Positions 26,901-41,900 of a DNA stretch of 64,000 nt are shown one piece after another (the stretch's first letter is position 1; the number at the start of each line of letters is the position of its first letter). Location of the stretch: positions 143,591 to 207,590 of the forward strand of contig NW_003155237.1 in NCBI RefSeq assembly GCF_000003605.2. The letters are read 5' to 3'. A program made the position numbers and the translations under genes. The notes under the pieces were generated by a model that searched no databases, was not told where the DNA came from, and saw only the letters and a list, made by a program, of their open reading frames with translations. This stretch comes from Saccoglossus kowalevskii (lineage: Eukaryota; Hemichordata; Enteropneusta; Harrimaniidae).

Positions 26901-29900
26901 ATATGGAAACCAAGAAAATGTTGAAGCATTGCTTGATAATTACATGGTGAGTTATTCAAGAATCCATATACAGCAATACTAATTCCAACCCATGACACAT
27001 TACAAGTGTATGTGTTGATCATGTGTCTATATTACTATAAAGAATTGAATGAAAAATGTTTATTTACGTTTATGAATATAATATTCATGAGTTTAGGAAC
27101 TTAATGATTTTATATTTCTTTTGTTAGAAACGCATAAATACTTACTTGAAATTCTCTGTCAAAAAATAATTAAATTTTTGCTTACATGTGGTTCTCTTAC
27201 AATGCTTTTTTAATACTAATACTATCAATATTATATTATAAGTGTATGCATTAGTTATGGTAAAGCTTGTTTTCCAGTTTCCCAGTTTCCCAGTATCCGT
27301 GATACCAACAATACAAAAGAGTAAATAATGACATCTGATATGGATGCTTTTAACTCAGTAGACATGCTTAAACTTGCTTGTCATATATCCAGAGTTTGTG
27401 TACACAGATGTACAAAGATCATCATGGATTATAATGAGTTTGGAATAAATGAATTTGAATATACATTGTGCTAAGTCTGAAATAAACCCATACCAGTGCT
27501 ATTGGTCAATGACTTCCAACTATGAACAAGATGTATTGATGTCATAGCATTTTTAAATCTGTATGATGATTCAGAATTCCCATTCGAATTAAAAATTAAG
27601 CTAATACTACAATGAATAAGATATTACTGCTGCAATGACATAATATTTTGCATTATTTTCTAAAACTATGCTAAAATGTTTTTCAGGATTTTATTGAAAA
27701 GGATAAATTCTTTCAAAGATATGAGTCAGGGTTTCAGCAACTGCAGGCAGTAGCAGAGGCCTATTACAATGGTATCCAAGATGGTAAGTTTATATATATA
27801 TATATATATATATAATGTAAATAGTCCCTCAGATATGGAACTATTACCTCTTTCACCATCTGTGTTAATTGTTGTAACCTTCCACAAAGTAGATCTGTAG
27901 ATCAGAAACAGATGATTATGTTGTTTCACTTGTGAGGTCACAGAAAGTGACAAAAAGTAATAATTGCTTCAGCCGAATAATCAGAATCACAAATTATTTA
28001 AATATAAGCAGTATTTAGTCACTTATTTGTAATACTAGTAGTAGTTTCTAATTACTGTTAATTATTTTTAGATGGAAATAGCTGAAACTATTGTTTGCAT
28101 GATATCAGAAAATTGTTGCTATTGCTATCCCATATTTGTACAATGTCAAACAGGGCATTTGCATATAACCTTATTAGGAAAAGTAAATTCCATATAAGGA
28201 GTGACCCACTCACAGCTTGGCTTGCTTTCTACAATAACAATAAGAAACCTGTCAGCCCTGTGGGCATTCTATTTGCATTCTTGTACTTTATTCACAAAAC
28301 AGTCCCACTGCTTGGATATAAAAGATGTATAGTAATAAGTACCGGTAGATACAGCAAATAAAGCACTTTGACTGTATGTCATTGCACCGATTGCTGGTAT
28401 ATACTCTCACTACGGTGCTATAGACATCAGTTTATAGTTGATTGATGACAAAAGGTCACATGTCATGTAGTTGGCTCAATGTTTGAGGGTTTCTATTGAA
28501 ATATGAGTTAATTTATTACATAAAGGGTTTATTTCAGCCTAGTGGGGCTATATATATAACACATTATCAAAGCAATATACTTACGTTTAATGAGCGTTAA
28601 TGTTACCAGCACTATTATAACTATGATCATTTAGAACAGTTAATATTTGCCGGTTGAACTATTACTTTAATATATTTAAAAAAAAAAATAATTCTTGTGA
28701 AAAAGGAAAAACAATACTTTTGAACTTTGTCGTTTGGAAACAGCTGGTGAGCTAAAAATAGCTCTCCTGAACACAGTGACATGTGAGTGATTAGGGGAGC
28801 GGTGATATTAAAGTGACAATAGCTGTAACTATCGATTTTTTTTCTCAGATTTTTATTTTTTATATTACACATTCCCTGTGTCATTAGTGTCGATTTGTAA
28901 TGGCTATCACTGAAATGTGAACACTGAAAGCACAGTATATATGCTACATATCGATGTTGTACTTTAAATCACTTGTAAGTGGAAAAAGATGGCTGCAGGG
29001 TTCCTTACGGGTCTCCAGAGGGTGAAACCTCTGGGATTACGGTACAAGATGACAACTTTAATGGGGGCCCGGTGAAATGTCAAATACACACCATCTTGTA
29101 TGGCAAACCCTCTCATGATCTATTGTTGCTTTAAAATGGTGTGAATTGGAAGAGTGATACTTAGCTCTAGTGGATCTTTCATTTAAGCAAGTCGTTAAAA
29201 GTCTGTAATAACGGTGTTTATTTAGCACAGTTATGTCCACAGTGTTTTGCACAAATATTCTTTCTGATTAACCTTTATTTATCTTTTCATCTATTTAAGC
29301 CGAAGAAAAATCAAAGGTTCGTAAATTTGTAAATGAACAAGGTACAAAGATGAAGAACCTTTCTGTAGAGATACATAGTGTAGAAAGTATGCTAGATAAA
29401 GTTCTCCAAAACTGGACCAACTACAACAGATCAGTGGAAGAACTGCAGGCATGGTTGGAACATGCTGAAAGAGTTCTCACACAGCCTCATGAAGCTAGAA
29501 AGGTATTGCAATAAACATTCAAATCTGAATCCAGTAAAAGTGAAAAATGTAATTTTATGATCCATTAGAACTAGTGAATATTTCAAAAACATATATCTTG
29601 AAAAGTAATTTTAATTATATTAGTTTACCCTGTAAACAGCAAATTAAAAAGTCTTGTCACCTTCACAAAGTAATAAGCAGTGGAGGAAATTATGATACAA
29701 AATTAATAATCCAATTTGTGTAAGATTAATAAGCTTAAAGAGTTATATTGATATTTAACAATAATGAAAATTGCAAGAAAACTTATGTATGTACCCAGAC
29801 AGTAATCTGGCTGCACCATCCTCCATTACAGCAAATTCTTTGTGGAATCTTGGCAATAACACCTTCATAATTGCATACAAACTGTTAAAATTCATGTTTA

Positions 29901-32900
29901 ATATTTCAGGAGTTCTTTCGAGACCTCCAGACTTGGATGGACAAACATACACTACTAAATGACTCAGGTAACTTCCTGATAGAAGTATGTAAAGAAGACG
30001 TCTCTTTCGACATCAAACAACAATTACTGCTTTTGAATAGAAGATGGAAAGACATCTTTGAACAGGGAAAAATTTACATGAAAGAAGAGGAGGCCGAAAG
30101 ATTACAGAGACAGTACGCTGCTGGCTTGAAATCCATGACAGTTTGGTTGGACAGAGCTGAGAAGTTATTGAAAGATCCTATAGATTGTACATATAAGGGG
30201 TTGAAAGAACTTGTACAGGACTTAGATGTAAGTTTATTTATTCTGTAATTTGTTGGCTGACTTGACTGAAATGATAGTTTGTTAATCAAATATCTTCTTT
30301 GGTTATATTATTGTTGATTTATTTCTTACTGATAGTTAATTTCAAGGATATTCATCTGTGCCCAGTCTTTTATTTGATGTCATCCACATTCTTTTTTGCT
30401 CTAACCACACACACACATATTAATTGTCACAATTTATTGCAACATCAACATAGACAAATATTTTCAGACATAGATACTCCAGTGAGTACCGTATTTGAAC
30501 TAATAGATGTTCATCTCCAATAAAGCTGCATATTAACCAATACTTGGATTTATTGTACACTAAATTTTTAAAATATAGATTAACCACAGAAACATCTGTC
30601 ATGTACGTAAGCACATGTTATACTAATAGACCAAATACAGGAATGTAGATTCAGTGATACAGTACAATATTATAAGAATTATACATTGTTGTTACTTATT
30701 AACACTTATCAGGACATTAGAGACCAAGAGCACGTCCAGGAGGAAATATTCAAAGACATATCAAAAGTTGCCCAATCTCTTGTCAAAAGCTGTTCACCAA
30801 CAAGAGTGGATGCGAATGTTGAACACCTTGAAACGCGTGAAGCAGAGGATTGTCAATGTCCGTGACCAGGTGCCGAAGAAACAGAGTGCCTTGCAAAAGA
30901 TAATGCCATTAGTGCAGAAGTGGGAAGATGGAATTAAAGATGTGGAGGAATGGATGGAAGAGGCTGATACATTGATGAGTTCACATGTATTGGATGGAAA
31001 CAAAGATAGAACGAAAGCTAGACTTCATCAGCATCAGGTAACAATGATAAAGTAGTATGATAATTAGATTAATGCTGCTCGTACCAATAAATATGATATA
31101 TAATAGATAATATTTAGTAATTATTGTTATAGATAAAATGTTGTGAAATGTTTTCAAATGATGATAAATGTGCTTATCTCTAAGCTTTTGTCATGTATCA
31201 AGTAATTGTTGTGTTAAACTGATTGGATACAGTGCTAGGATAAACCTGACAACTCCACACACAATGTACCTGTATGACGCAGACTCTGCTTCATGCTCTA
31301 TGCAAACACATAACACGTTACCAGGCAACAATCGGTGTGTATACTTCATCAGTATGATTTTTCACATCATCCCAGGTAATAAATATTAAAATACAGTATA
31401 CTTGTTGTGGGTTTCACCATCTGTCACTCTATTCACATCATCATTAGGAGTTCTTCCGAGATGCTCCTCACTATGACCAAGTGATGGAGAGTAAGAATAA
31501 GTTATGTGATGACATAAGCAAAGGTCATGGTGGTGCTATAGATACCTCACAGCTGCAAAACAAGATGACTCGACTTAATGGACATTTCCAGGTACAGTTA
31601 AAATTTAAACCTTTCTATTAACATACCAGTATCACTACCTTTTATGTTTGTTTTCACCTTAATATTGTGGTCAATCATTTATTTTAAATCTTCATATTAA
31701 TATTAATAAATTGGAATTATCTTGTTTTTGCAATCATTTTTGTTTTTCCATACACTTCTCCAAAGTGCTGAGATTTGTGAGTGTGTTCAACATCGTTGAG
31801 ACACAGAATTTTAATTTATACCAACATATGCTCTTTTCTTTTTCTCTTGCAGAGCATTATGGGTAATGCCCAAAGCTGGGAGAAGAAATTTACTGGTAGT
31901 CTGGACCTTTGGACTAAGTACTTGTCATCACTTACTGACATAGAACAATGGATTGAGGCATCACAGGCTGTCCTCAAAGATAAAAATGATAATATAGAAC
32001 ACCTCATAGAAAAACATCAAGTAAGTCCAAAAAAATTACAATAATGTGACGTTGATGTGCATGTATAAAAATCATTCTTTTTTAATAGCATTAGAAGATT
32101 GATCAATTCTAACATCAATTGGATTCAGTATCGAGAATTAATTTTTGTCTTTTCTTTCATTTTAGGATTTTTTTAATAATGTTGATCAAGATATTCTAGA
32201 GAATTTTCTCAGGGCTTCTAGAGAATTATTACATGCTATGCAAGATGATGAAAGACCTGAAGTAAAACAAAAAATGACATCCACGCAGGCCAAGTGGAAG
32301 GCAAGTAACAGTGGATTTTTGTATGTATCATCAACATGGTGTATACAACATTGTGTAAAATACAAAAAAAATATAAAATGCTTTAAAATACAACAAAATG
32401 AAAAATTAAGAAAAGACATTATTTATTTTTATTTGTCACTCCATGCAGTATTTATGGGAAATGTACTTCTAACAGTAAATATACAGTACTTATTTTTTTC
32501 TAACTTTCACTACTTGTCTATCTGTGTGTATAGGATGTGATGTACCAGTCTCCTATGAGGCTAATAAATCTCAGGTTTAAGTTAGCAGAAGAACATTTAT
32601 TAGATAGCATAGACAGTGCTGAGAAAGAATTAAATGAAGAAGTTAAAGATATGAATGGAAACAAAAAAATGCAAGACATTTTACAACAACATACAGTAAG
32701 TATACCTTGCCATCAGTTTCATTACTTGTGTTTCACTCGCAGAATGTACTTTAAAAGTCTGTGTGCTATGAAAATAAAAACTCATCGTATATGTGCTACT
32801 TTATTTTTTATTACAGAGATTTTTTCATGAGACAAATTTCTTTAAGAATGGTATCCAGTGTTTGCAAGAGATGGAAAGCCTTAGCAATCAGTTGACAGCC

Positions 32901-35900
32901 TATCGAGCTGAAGATACCTCTTTACGAGAATTACACGACTTACGCCACCGACAATGGAAAGAACTATGCAATAATATTGATGATATCCATCGACAGTTAC
33001 ATGATTGGCCTGAAAAATGGAAAGACTATTATACAAGGTATGTTTGCTGACTTGGTTTTCAAGATTATAGTCTTTATGATATCTTCAATTCCTGTGTTGC
33101 TAGGCAACCAATATTTGCTTCCTCCCTGGATAATTTTTGTTTCACAATATCACTTATAAATCATCCTGAATTTTGTTTTATTGCATTATTTTATTTACTG
33201 GTATGCAGCACAAATGTGTGTCATTTCAATTATGTATTTAAAAAGAATACAATTGAGAACACTGAAATACTACTGGAATAATTCATCTTTCATAAAAATG
33301 GAATATCATTTTCCTGGCCTCAGAAATTGGAAAATAATCTTACATGTATGTATTGTTTTTGTCATGTTAGGTTCCATGCAGTATCAAAATGGATGGACAG
33401 TGTTGATGATTCCGTTTCTGCTCTTAAAAAAGCTGCAGCATATGATGAATTCAAGGTTATTCATGAAAAATTTCAGGTGAGTAATTTCTGAATGATACTT
33501 TTATCCTGGACATTATAAATGTTTTATAAAATTTTCTAAATTAAAAATGGCTATTGTACTGTTTGATTTACAATTTACCAATCCAGCAATGGTGCTGTGA
33601 CATTATAGTGAATATAAATTTTAATATTGAGTTGGTTTTATTGTCATCCAATCAGCAAACACTTAAAATTTGAATAAGTGGGCAATCACAGACACTTCAT
33701 GTAAGTCACACCCATATATGATTGTATTCACAGTATAGGTGTTTACAATGTTGAGCTGTAATCCAATCAAATTTACATATATACTGGTAAATTTCAATGA
33801 GGGTTGATGTTTACAAATATTTATAAGGTACAAGTTTCTACCACTCACTGTATGCAAGTTTTTAAGTTTCAATACTTACAAGTAAAGTATGGCTATGTTG
33901 TAAGCATTATCTTGTTTCATTGTAGGCAATCAGCCAAGACATCAAGAGACACCATGACGATACACAGTGGTTAGTGAACACATTTACAGACCTTTCACAA
34001 AGCTGTACCGAGGATGAAATGATGACTGAGGATAAAAAGCTTGCAGCACTTCTAAATAGACATAAACACCTCCTTCCCAAAATAGAACTTGTCAGGGTAG
34101 AGGCTAAGGTTGTTGAGGAGTGTTTTGAATATCAGACGGTTGTCATGACAACCAGAACATGGCTGAAAAAGAAGAGGAAGAGGATGACAGAGGTTCCTCC
34201 TGCGGATAGTTTAGAAATTGCCAAGGAGCAGCTGAAGGAACATCACACTCTGATTGAAGAGCTGGATAGCGGCAAAGACAAAGTACATGAAGAACTGAAG
34301 AAAGGCAAAGAGTTGCAAAGACAAGAAAGTGCTCCTAACTTTTTAAGAGAAGATGTCAGTGGGTTGGAGGAGGAGTGGAAAGATACAAATGCAGAGGCTC
34401 ACCAGAGAAAGCTCCAACTAGAGGTAAGAATTATTAGTCAGCTTCAGAAATGTGATGAGGTGTTAAAAGTTGGAATTGTGGAATTAAATCATCACAAAAT
34501 GTGGTCTTCCCTGATGACATACATAACACAAACAAATTCCAGAATGTGCTGTAATGTTTTATTTTTCTAACAAATATATATTCATAAATTACCAAAAAAG
34601 TCATCATGTTACTCACATAAATAGTTTTTACCTTTTTTGTGAAATTATTAATAACCAAATGAAAGGTCAGGGCAACTAGTAAGTTACTCAAAGTATTGAG
34701 ACTTTATTTTTTACAGAGTTTAACAATGATGTTGATGTCTAACTATTCAAAGGTAAAAATACTGTAAACTGAATGGAGACTCTTTGTATAAAGCAAGTCA
34801 ACACTGTCAATTTATTTGCATTACTTTGCCTGTTTCAATCTATGTATGTCTAAACACATGTCTTTGGTATGTCTGCTTGTTGCCAATGTACATGAATGTA
34901 ATCTTATTTGGCTGACTGCCAGTATTTATCTCGGCTGTCTGTAATTTTCTACCGTATTCCTTCACATTTAGCCATCACTTTATCTGATATCATTCCTGTA
35001 TTTTTTATCGCAAAAAAAGATCAAGATCATTTGATGTTAAATCTGATAATTAAGTTCTGTTATTGGAAAGCATGTAATTTTTGGAATGACTTCTTTGATA
35101 TTTATTTTTTAAAGTAGCTGTCTTGGGTATTAATATCAATCCTTCTTTGTCACATGTAATCCATCTTTTTTTTTTTACCGTTCTTCATCTCATGTATGTC
35201 TGCTCTGTGTTTGTGCGAATTTTTTTACTATTGTTATCTTACTTTTGATTTGTTTCATTTTCAGGAAGAGTACGATCTCTGGGATGAATATGAAACAGAG
35301 AAGGGCATTGTGTTGGATTTCTTGAACAAAACCGAACCTCAAATGGAGAAAAGAACCCAGCCCAACGGACTGGAAAGTGTTAGGACAGATCTCAATGAAA
35401 AAGAGGTAACATTCATAGAACAATTTTAAAATAATTCTATTTTTTTTAGTAAGAAATGGAATATTAAAATACATGTATATACAGTATGTGAATATTTTAG
35501 AAGGAAACTGATGTACATGTTTTATCAAATTCTTAATTTTAGGATCTTCTTGAAGCTCAACAAGCCCTCTCTCCAACTCTATCAAAAGTTAAATCCACCA
35601 ATGCCAAGCTACAAGATGTGGCACCAGAAGATCGTATATCCAGTCTCCATGATGAAGTAGTAGACATGGAGAAGCGATATAAACTATTAAATACAAAACT
35701 TAGCAACAAAGTCAGTAATCTCACCCAACAGGAGAACAATTGGGTAGTCTACTATGGTCGACTTGACAAATTCTCTGATTGGCTGCAAGGTACGGAGAAA
35801 AGATTTGATGAGGTCATCAAAGCAGAAGGCACGCCAGAGGAGCATTTCAGTAAAGCCAAGGTAAATCATTCTTGATTACAATAACTCACTGTCTAGATCA

Positions 35901-38900
35901 TAGACATATTTCCACAATATGTAATTTTACAAATGTTCATATTAAAATTGTTCATACTAGTCATTGGCAGTTCATCATGAAGTCTTATTTTTGATCAATT
36001 ACAAAAATGAATATAACATTTTTCTGTCCTTAGGTGATGTTTTCTGAAATTTATGACAACTATGAAGACTTAGAAAATCTTGAGAAAGATGGAAGAGACC
36101 TTGGACAAGGCTTCAAGACAAAAGAGACTTCAGTCCTAAAAAGAAGACTTTCAGACTTGAGAAGCAGATGGGAAGAACTTTGTTCCCGAGCCAAAGCCCA
36201 GAGTACACAGTTAGCTGACAATGTCACCCATTGGCAGCTCTATCAGAACTCCACACAGCAGCTATTGCCATGGTTAGAGAGGACAGAGGCAAGGATTGCC
36301 GAGACTACAAATAACTGCTCATCACCTATTGAGGTGCAAGCTTTAATTGATGACCATGATGTGAGTTGACAATATTTTCATTTTTAAATATAAATGTACA
36401 TATATAACATTCCATATTATTTCTAGAATAATTTTTTGGCTCGTAATATGTTTTGCAGATTTTTTCCATCAATGTTCATATTGGTTTTTCAGTTATTTTT
36501 TGGCAATAAATGTCTTTTAATATTAATCATTTTAAAAATAATTGAATATATTTCAGGTTGTGTGCAAAGAAATCCAGGATAACAGGCAGGTCATGGCCAC
36601 AATTGAGAATGAGGTTAAACAAGTATCTTCCCAGCATAACATTAGTGAAGATGTGAGAGAAATTAAACAACGATGGAAGGCATTACTGAAAAATGCTGAT
36701 GACAAGGGACATACACTACAGGACTTATTGGCACAGTGGTCCAAATTCAGTGAAGATTTGGCAGCCTTTCAGAAGTGGCTGGAAAAGACTGAAAAAATCG
36801 TCAAAAAGGAGAATATTGATTCAGCCAGTACACCGAAATTAGAATCGCTTCTGTCTGTTTTCAAAGTGAGTCTTAGTCTTTCTACTCTCACTTCCCTTCC
36901 TATTTTCTGGATGAAAATTAAGCAAAAATGAAATTGTTTGATAACTCATTGGTGTGCTTAAGGACTAAATTTAGGCTTTTTACTTGGCTCGTGAAATTCA
37001 TGTCTTTTTAAGTAAAGGACTCTTGAATGTTCAGGTGTCAGTTCATCTTATTGCTCAGTGATGAGCATATGTTCATTCAAGGGGCACAGTTCATTAAAAA
37101 GAAATTCCTCACTTGTTGTCAAGTCCTGAACTAAGCAAATTCGTTGATTTCTATCTTTCTATGAGTTCTTTTTATTTGTTTTTAATTACTATTACCACTA
37201 CCATTCCTCTGTTGAATGCGCAAGTGTTTCTCAATAAATATATCAGATGGCATATACATGTATATACCGGTAATTTTATGTCATACTTGTGCACTGATTA
37301 AGCTAAAATTTTATTGTCTCTTCACAGAAATTGCAGCAAGAGGTAAAAGATGCTAAACCTAAGCTAGATGAATTCAATGTCCTCAAGGAAAGTCTGTCAT
37401 CTCAATGCAATGCCATGGGTGTAGAAAACATGAACCGAGGAACCAAGAATGTCCGAATCAAATACAACAAAGTTAAAAACAAACTTGGTGACACTATAAC
37501 GACCATTATCACAGCTGTCAATGTAAGAAGAGAGTTCATGTCCAGACTGGAGATCACTGCTAATCAGTTGTCTGAGTTTCAGAGTCGATTAGATGCACTT
37601 AGTGAGGTGTACTCGGATGATTTACCAGACTCTCAAGAAGCACATAATGTAAGTTGAAATTTGAAGTTTCTAAAATAACAGTGAAACCCGGGAATTCAAT
37701 GATCATCTCCTCATTATATCAGTGAGTAAATGAAAAGAAATCTTAACTTATTTTGGTTTGCAGAACGTCAGAAGTGATATAGATGATCTAAAGGCTGTCA
37801 CTATTCGAATCGGCAAAGAGGTGAGAGATTTGATACTTGACATGGGTCCTGAAGAGTCTCAAGTACTGCAACAAAAAGAAGCGAACATCCAGAAAACCTA
37901 CGCAAGTCTTGTAGAGACTTTGGACAAGCGTGATCAGTTACTGAAACAGTGGATAGAATTCCAAAAAGATAAACAAGACATTGCTAGTAAATTAGATAAC
38001 ATGCAATCTCAGCTGGAATCTGAGGAACCTAACGAGGCAGAAATCGAGAAATGTAAGGATGAGCTGGTCTCTGTGAAATCTGTTTTGAATACTTTAGGTG
38101 GGCAGTGTAGCGACATGGACAAACAGGTACAGCAGCTACAGCTATCTCCCAAGGACACTAAAACGCAGGCACGTGTGTTCTTCAAAGTCGAGTTACAGAG
38201 TTTACTGACCCAGTATGAGACCCTTATGGTGCTGGTACAACAGAAGAAAGACAGATGCGAACAAAAGGCTGGCATGTGGAAAGTCTACCAAGAGAGAAAG
38301 CATAGGTTCTTAAACTGGGCTGGCGATGTGGAAATAAAAGCTGAGTCACACAAATCAACTACCGTCTCTCCGGATACATTAAAACAACAACTGAAAGACC
38401 TAGAGGTAAGTACATGTATTGATTATCACGTTACATATCATGTTCCGTTGCAGCGAAAACGACAAACAAACGACACAGACTTCATAGTGGGTGTTCTTAA
38501 AATGTGTTTTCTACTAAATTTCTACTGTTTGTTATGTGTGAAAAAGATGTCCAAGTGTCCAATGTTTTCTTATTATAAATATTCAGTAGATTCTACAAGT
38601 GATGGGACTGAAACTAACAAATGCATGATTGGATTACCTGTAAATTGTGTTTTTATATTAAACTAATCCACTTTGTTGAGTAATAACAACTCTGCATGTG
38701 ATAAGCGTCAAAGTACAAAACAACTAGTACTAGTGGTGATACTGTTTGGTGATAGATTTTAACTCCCCTTATCTATGTATAATGGTACAACCCATGAATT
38801 AGCAACAATTGGGATACACTGATTTATGTATAAACTAACTTGTTAAACTTTAATGGTTATGGGTTTTCTTGTATGGTGGCTTTTTTGTGCTTTACAGAAA

Positions 38901-41900
38901 CTGCAGGTGGAGGTTGCGGCTCACCAGCATGAGGTAGCCCAGGTGAAGGAGAAGGCGCATCAACTGATTCAAACTGACCCACAGAACAGCGACACCTTGC
39001 AGTCTGACATTCAAAACATAGACACCAAATGGGAGAAAGTACAGGCATTAGTACATCAACAAATCAAAGAGTCTAAATCAATACTGACTTTATGGTTAGA
39101 GTACAATGATAACTCCAATGGGGTTGGTCGTGTATTGAGTAGTGTTGAGGCTGTTACAGCTGAGCCACTCACCAGTTCAAACTCAGAAGATGTCCGTAGA
39201 CAGATGACCAGACATGAGGTTGGTGCCGTCATCAAGCCCACAGAATTTTAGATTATTTCACTCCTGCACATTATATGTTCAGTTCATTCAAACTCATTTG
39301 TATGTTTAATTGTCAAGCTATATATTTATTTGAAATTTGATCACCTAATGACATTTATCTTTTCTGTATTTTCTTAATATTTGTCTTCACTTTAGGTAGT
39401 CTATGCAAATAACTTAGTTACAAAGCATTAGATAAGTGCATTAGATATACAATTTGTCTTAAAAAATCGGCTCTTCTATCCAAAGATTGATGTGTCTCTA
39501 ATGTCGTTAATGAATTCTTGAATATTTAAATTATTTGTTTATTGGGTAGAACTAGCTGTGAATCTAAAATTGTTTGTTAGTTCTGAGGTACTGGTTGCAA
39601 CACAGTGTTTTGGTATATAATTGTGGAATGAATGAAACCATGCACCAAAATGAAATTTGTTGTTTACATTGTCATTATTATTACCGTATAACTTCTAAAA
39701 CATTATTACCAGACTCATTTAACTGCCTCTAATTTTGTAGATCGCTGAAGCAGAACTCGCTAGTGCTAAAGACCAGTTAGACAAACTGAACCGAGTTGGT
39801 GACCAGTTGATGACTGAAGTAGAAGCTGCTAAAGGAGTCAAACCAAGTGAGATTGAGGATGATGTGCAGAGAAGTAATCTAAGATATGCGGTGGTAGCAG
39901 AGAGACTGGATTCTAGGAAAGAAAACCTGGCTGATCAACTATCAGTTCTTGATAGTTTGACTGCATCCAGGGAGGAGTTAGCCACATGGTTGCATAGCTC
40001 ACAGTCTGATCTCAGTGCTGCACCAAATCAGTTCTCTGACAGTAATGCTGTGGAACAGAGACTTAGCAACTTCCGTGTAAGTAAAACATTTTAACATCAT
40101 TGTGCTAGACAAATTTATTCATTTTTTCTAATTTTTAATCAGTTAGGTATGTTTTATGTACCGGTAGTAAATTGCATATTGAAATCCGGTATCATTTTAT
40201 AAATTAATAAACAACAAAACATTAATAATGGTCTTCTTGCTGAATTCATATTCATTTTAAATCACAGCACTTGTAAATAAAAATCTGTTCTTATGTACTA
40301 AGGTTTTTTTGTTCCTGTGTTTAAAGCTTAAAATTGGAGCTACCCATGTATGCATGTGTTTATATCCATGTATTTAGTTGACTGATATTCTAAGCAATGT
40401 TTAAAACTTTAATATGGATTATTATTATAAACATTTGACCATTAAATGTGTATTACAGGATCAACTAGCTGAAAAGGAATCCTCTCTTAATGCCATGAAG
40501 GCTAAATTGACTGAATTAAAGAGATTGAATCCGGATGCCGATTATCCTGAATTAGAAGCAGCAATAGCACAGATGGAAAGAGAATTAGCCCAAGCCAAAC
40601 AGGTAGCCATTCACTTCATGTCATAACCAGAAAACGCTTTATAGTCCTTGTACTTGCCTACTTGCTTGTTTTTTTCCATTCTTTAGTTTGTTGTTTTTTT
40701 TATAATTTTTGATCAAATCAGTGTTAAGCATCATAAAATGTTGTTATAAATTGATTAGAAATTTACATTACAAATAAAATGTGATAAAAACATTGTTAAT
40801 ATAAATTATACTATTATATCAAAATGCTGTCTATTCTGTGCAACAGCTTGCCAAAGACCAGGAGATGGGTTTGCATGAACTCACAGTACAAAAAGCAGAT
40901 CTTCAAAATGTTGTAGAAGGATTGAAAGATTGGCTTGATAGGACAGAAGATAGATTGGGATCCTGTGAAGATAATACTAAACCTGATGGCAAGGTGGTAC
41001 AACAGCTCAAAGAATGCAGGGTGAGTGTAGACGCTTTCATTGTAAATTTCCCTTTTTTGTTGATCATGTGTTTGTATAGAGTAATACAAGAATGTCACCA
41101 AAAACAAAAATTTTGATAAAAAAGTCTTTTTCCAAAAATGTAGACATGACAGCTTCTTATTGGCTCACCAAACCTAGATATCTCACTCTCTGGCCAATCA
41201 CAGAACACCTTGATCAGTTTGCTTTTCATATATTATGTGAATTGTCTCTGTAGAAAACCATTGATGACTTGCGTGCACATCAGCCTAATGTGGATGGAGT
41301 TCAGAGTAAACTACGCAACATGTCTGGTAAATACCCAGCAACTGATTTAGTTAACGTACAACAAGAGATTGCTGTAGTGGCAAGAAAACATGATGAACTC
41401 AAACACAGAGGAGCTAAGGTGAGACATTATTGTACGGGGATGGGGTTGTTGTTAAAATATCACAAAGTTTACAATCCCTCAGTACTGTAAGAGTAATGAT
41501 TGGTTTTAAATATTTGTATCTACAAATAAATATCACCCGATTATAAATACCAAATTTTAATAAATGACATCTCAGACATCATTGTAAATAAAAAATCTAC
41601 TTTACCCCTTACCTGTTGACTCAGATTAGTTGACTTTGGTGGCAAACATTTACGTAATAACTTATTTTTCTGTACAGATCCAAGATTCTCTGGAGACTAC
41701 TTTACAGCAAAGATATAAAGATGCAAGCCAGGAATATTCCAAGTGGATAAAATCAGCAAAGTCTTCATTACACAGTTGTGCTGATACATCTGGTGATAGA
41801 GCGTTCATTGAAACTAAATTGGACAAACTTAATGTAAGTCTTTGTGCATAATGTCTTTACATTATTCATGCCAGATTAATTGAGTTAATCTGTGGTTGAG

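Noticed and set aside
27790-27814. CRISPR-like or phage-like repeat
   Set aside because: Simple TA microsatellite; split genes, SINEs and spliceosomal introns show a eukaryotic genome, so CRISPR arrays are not expected and none was seen.
39056-39241. Minus-strand frame over exon 28
   Set aside because: Antisense shadow of the spectrin-repeat exon.
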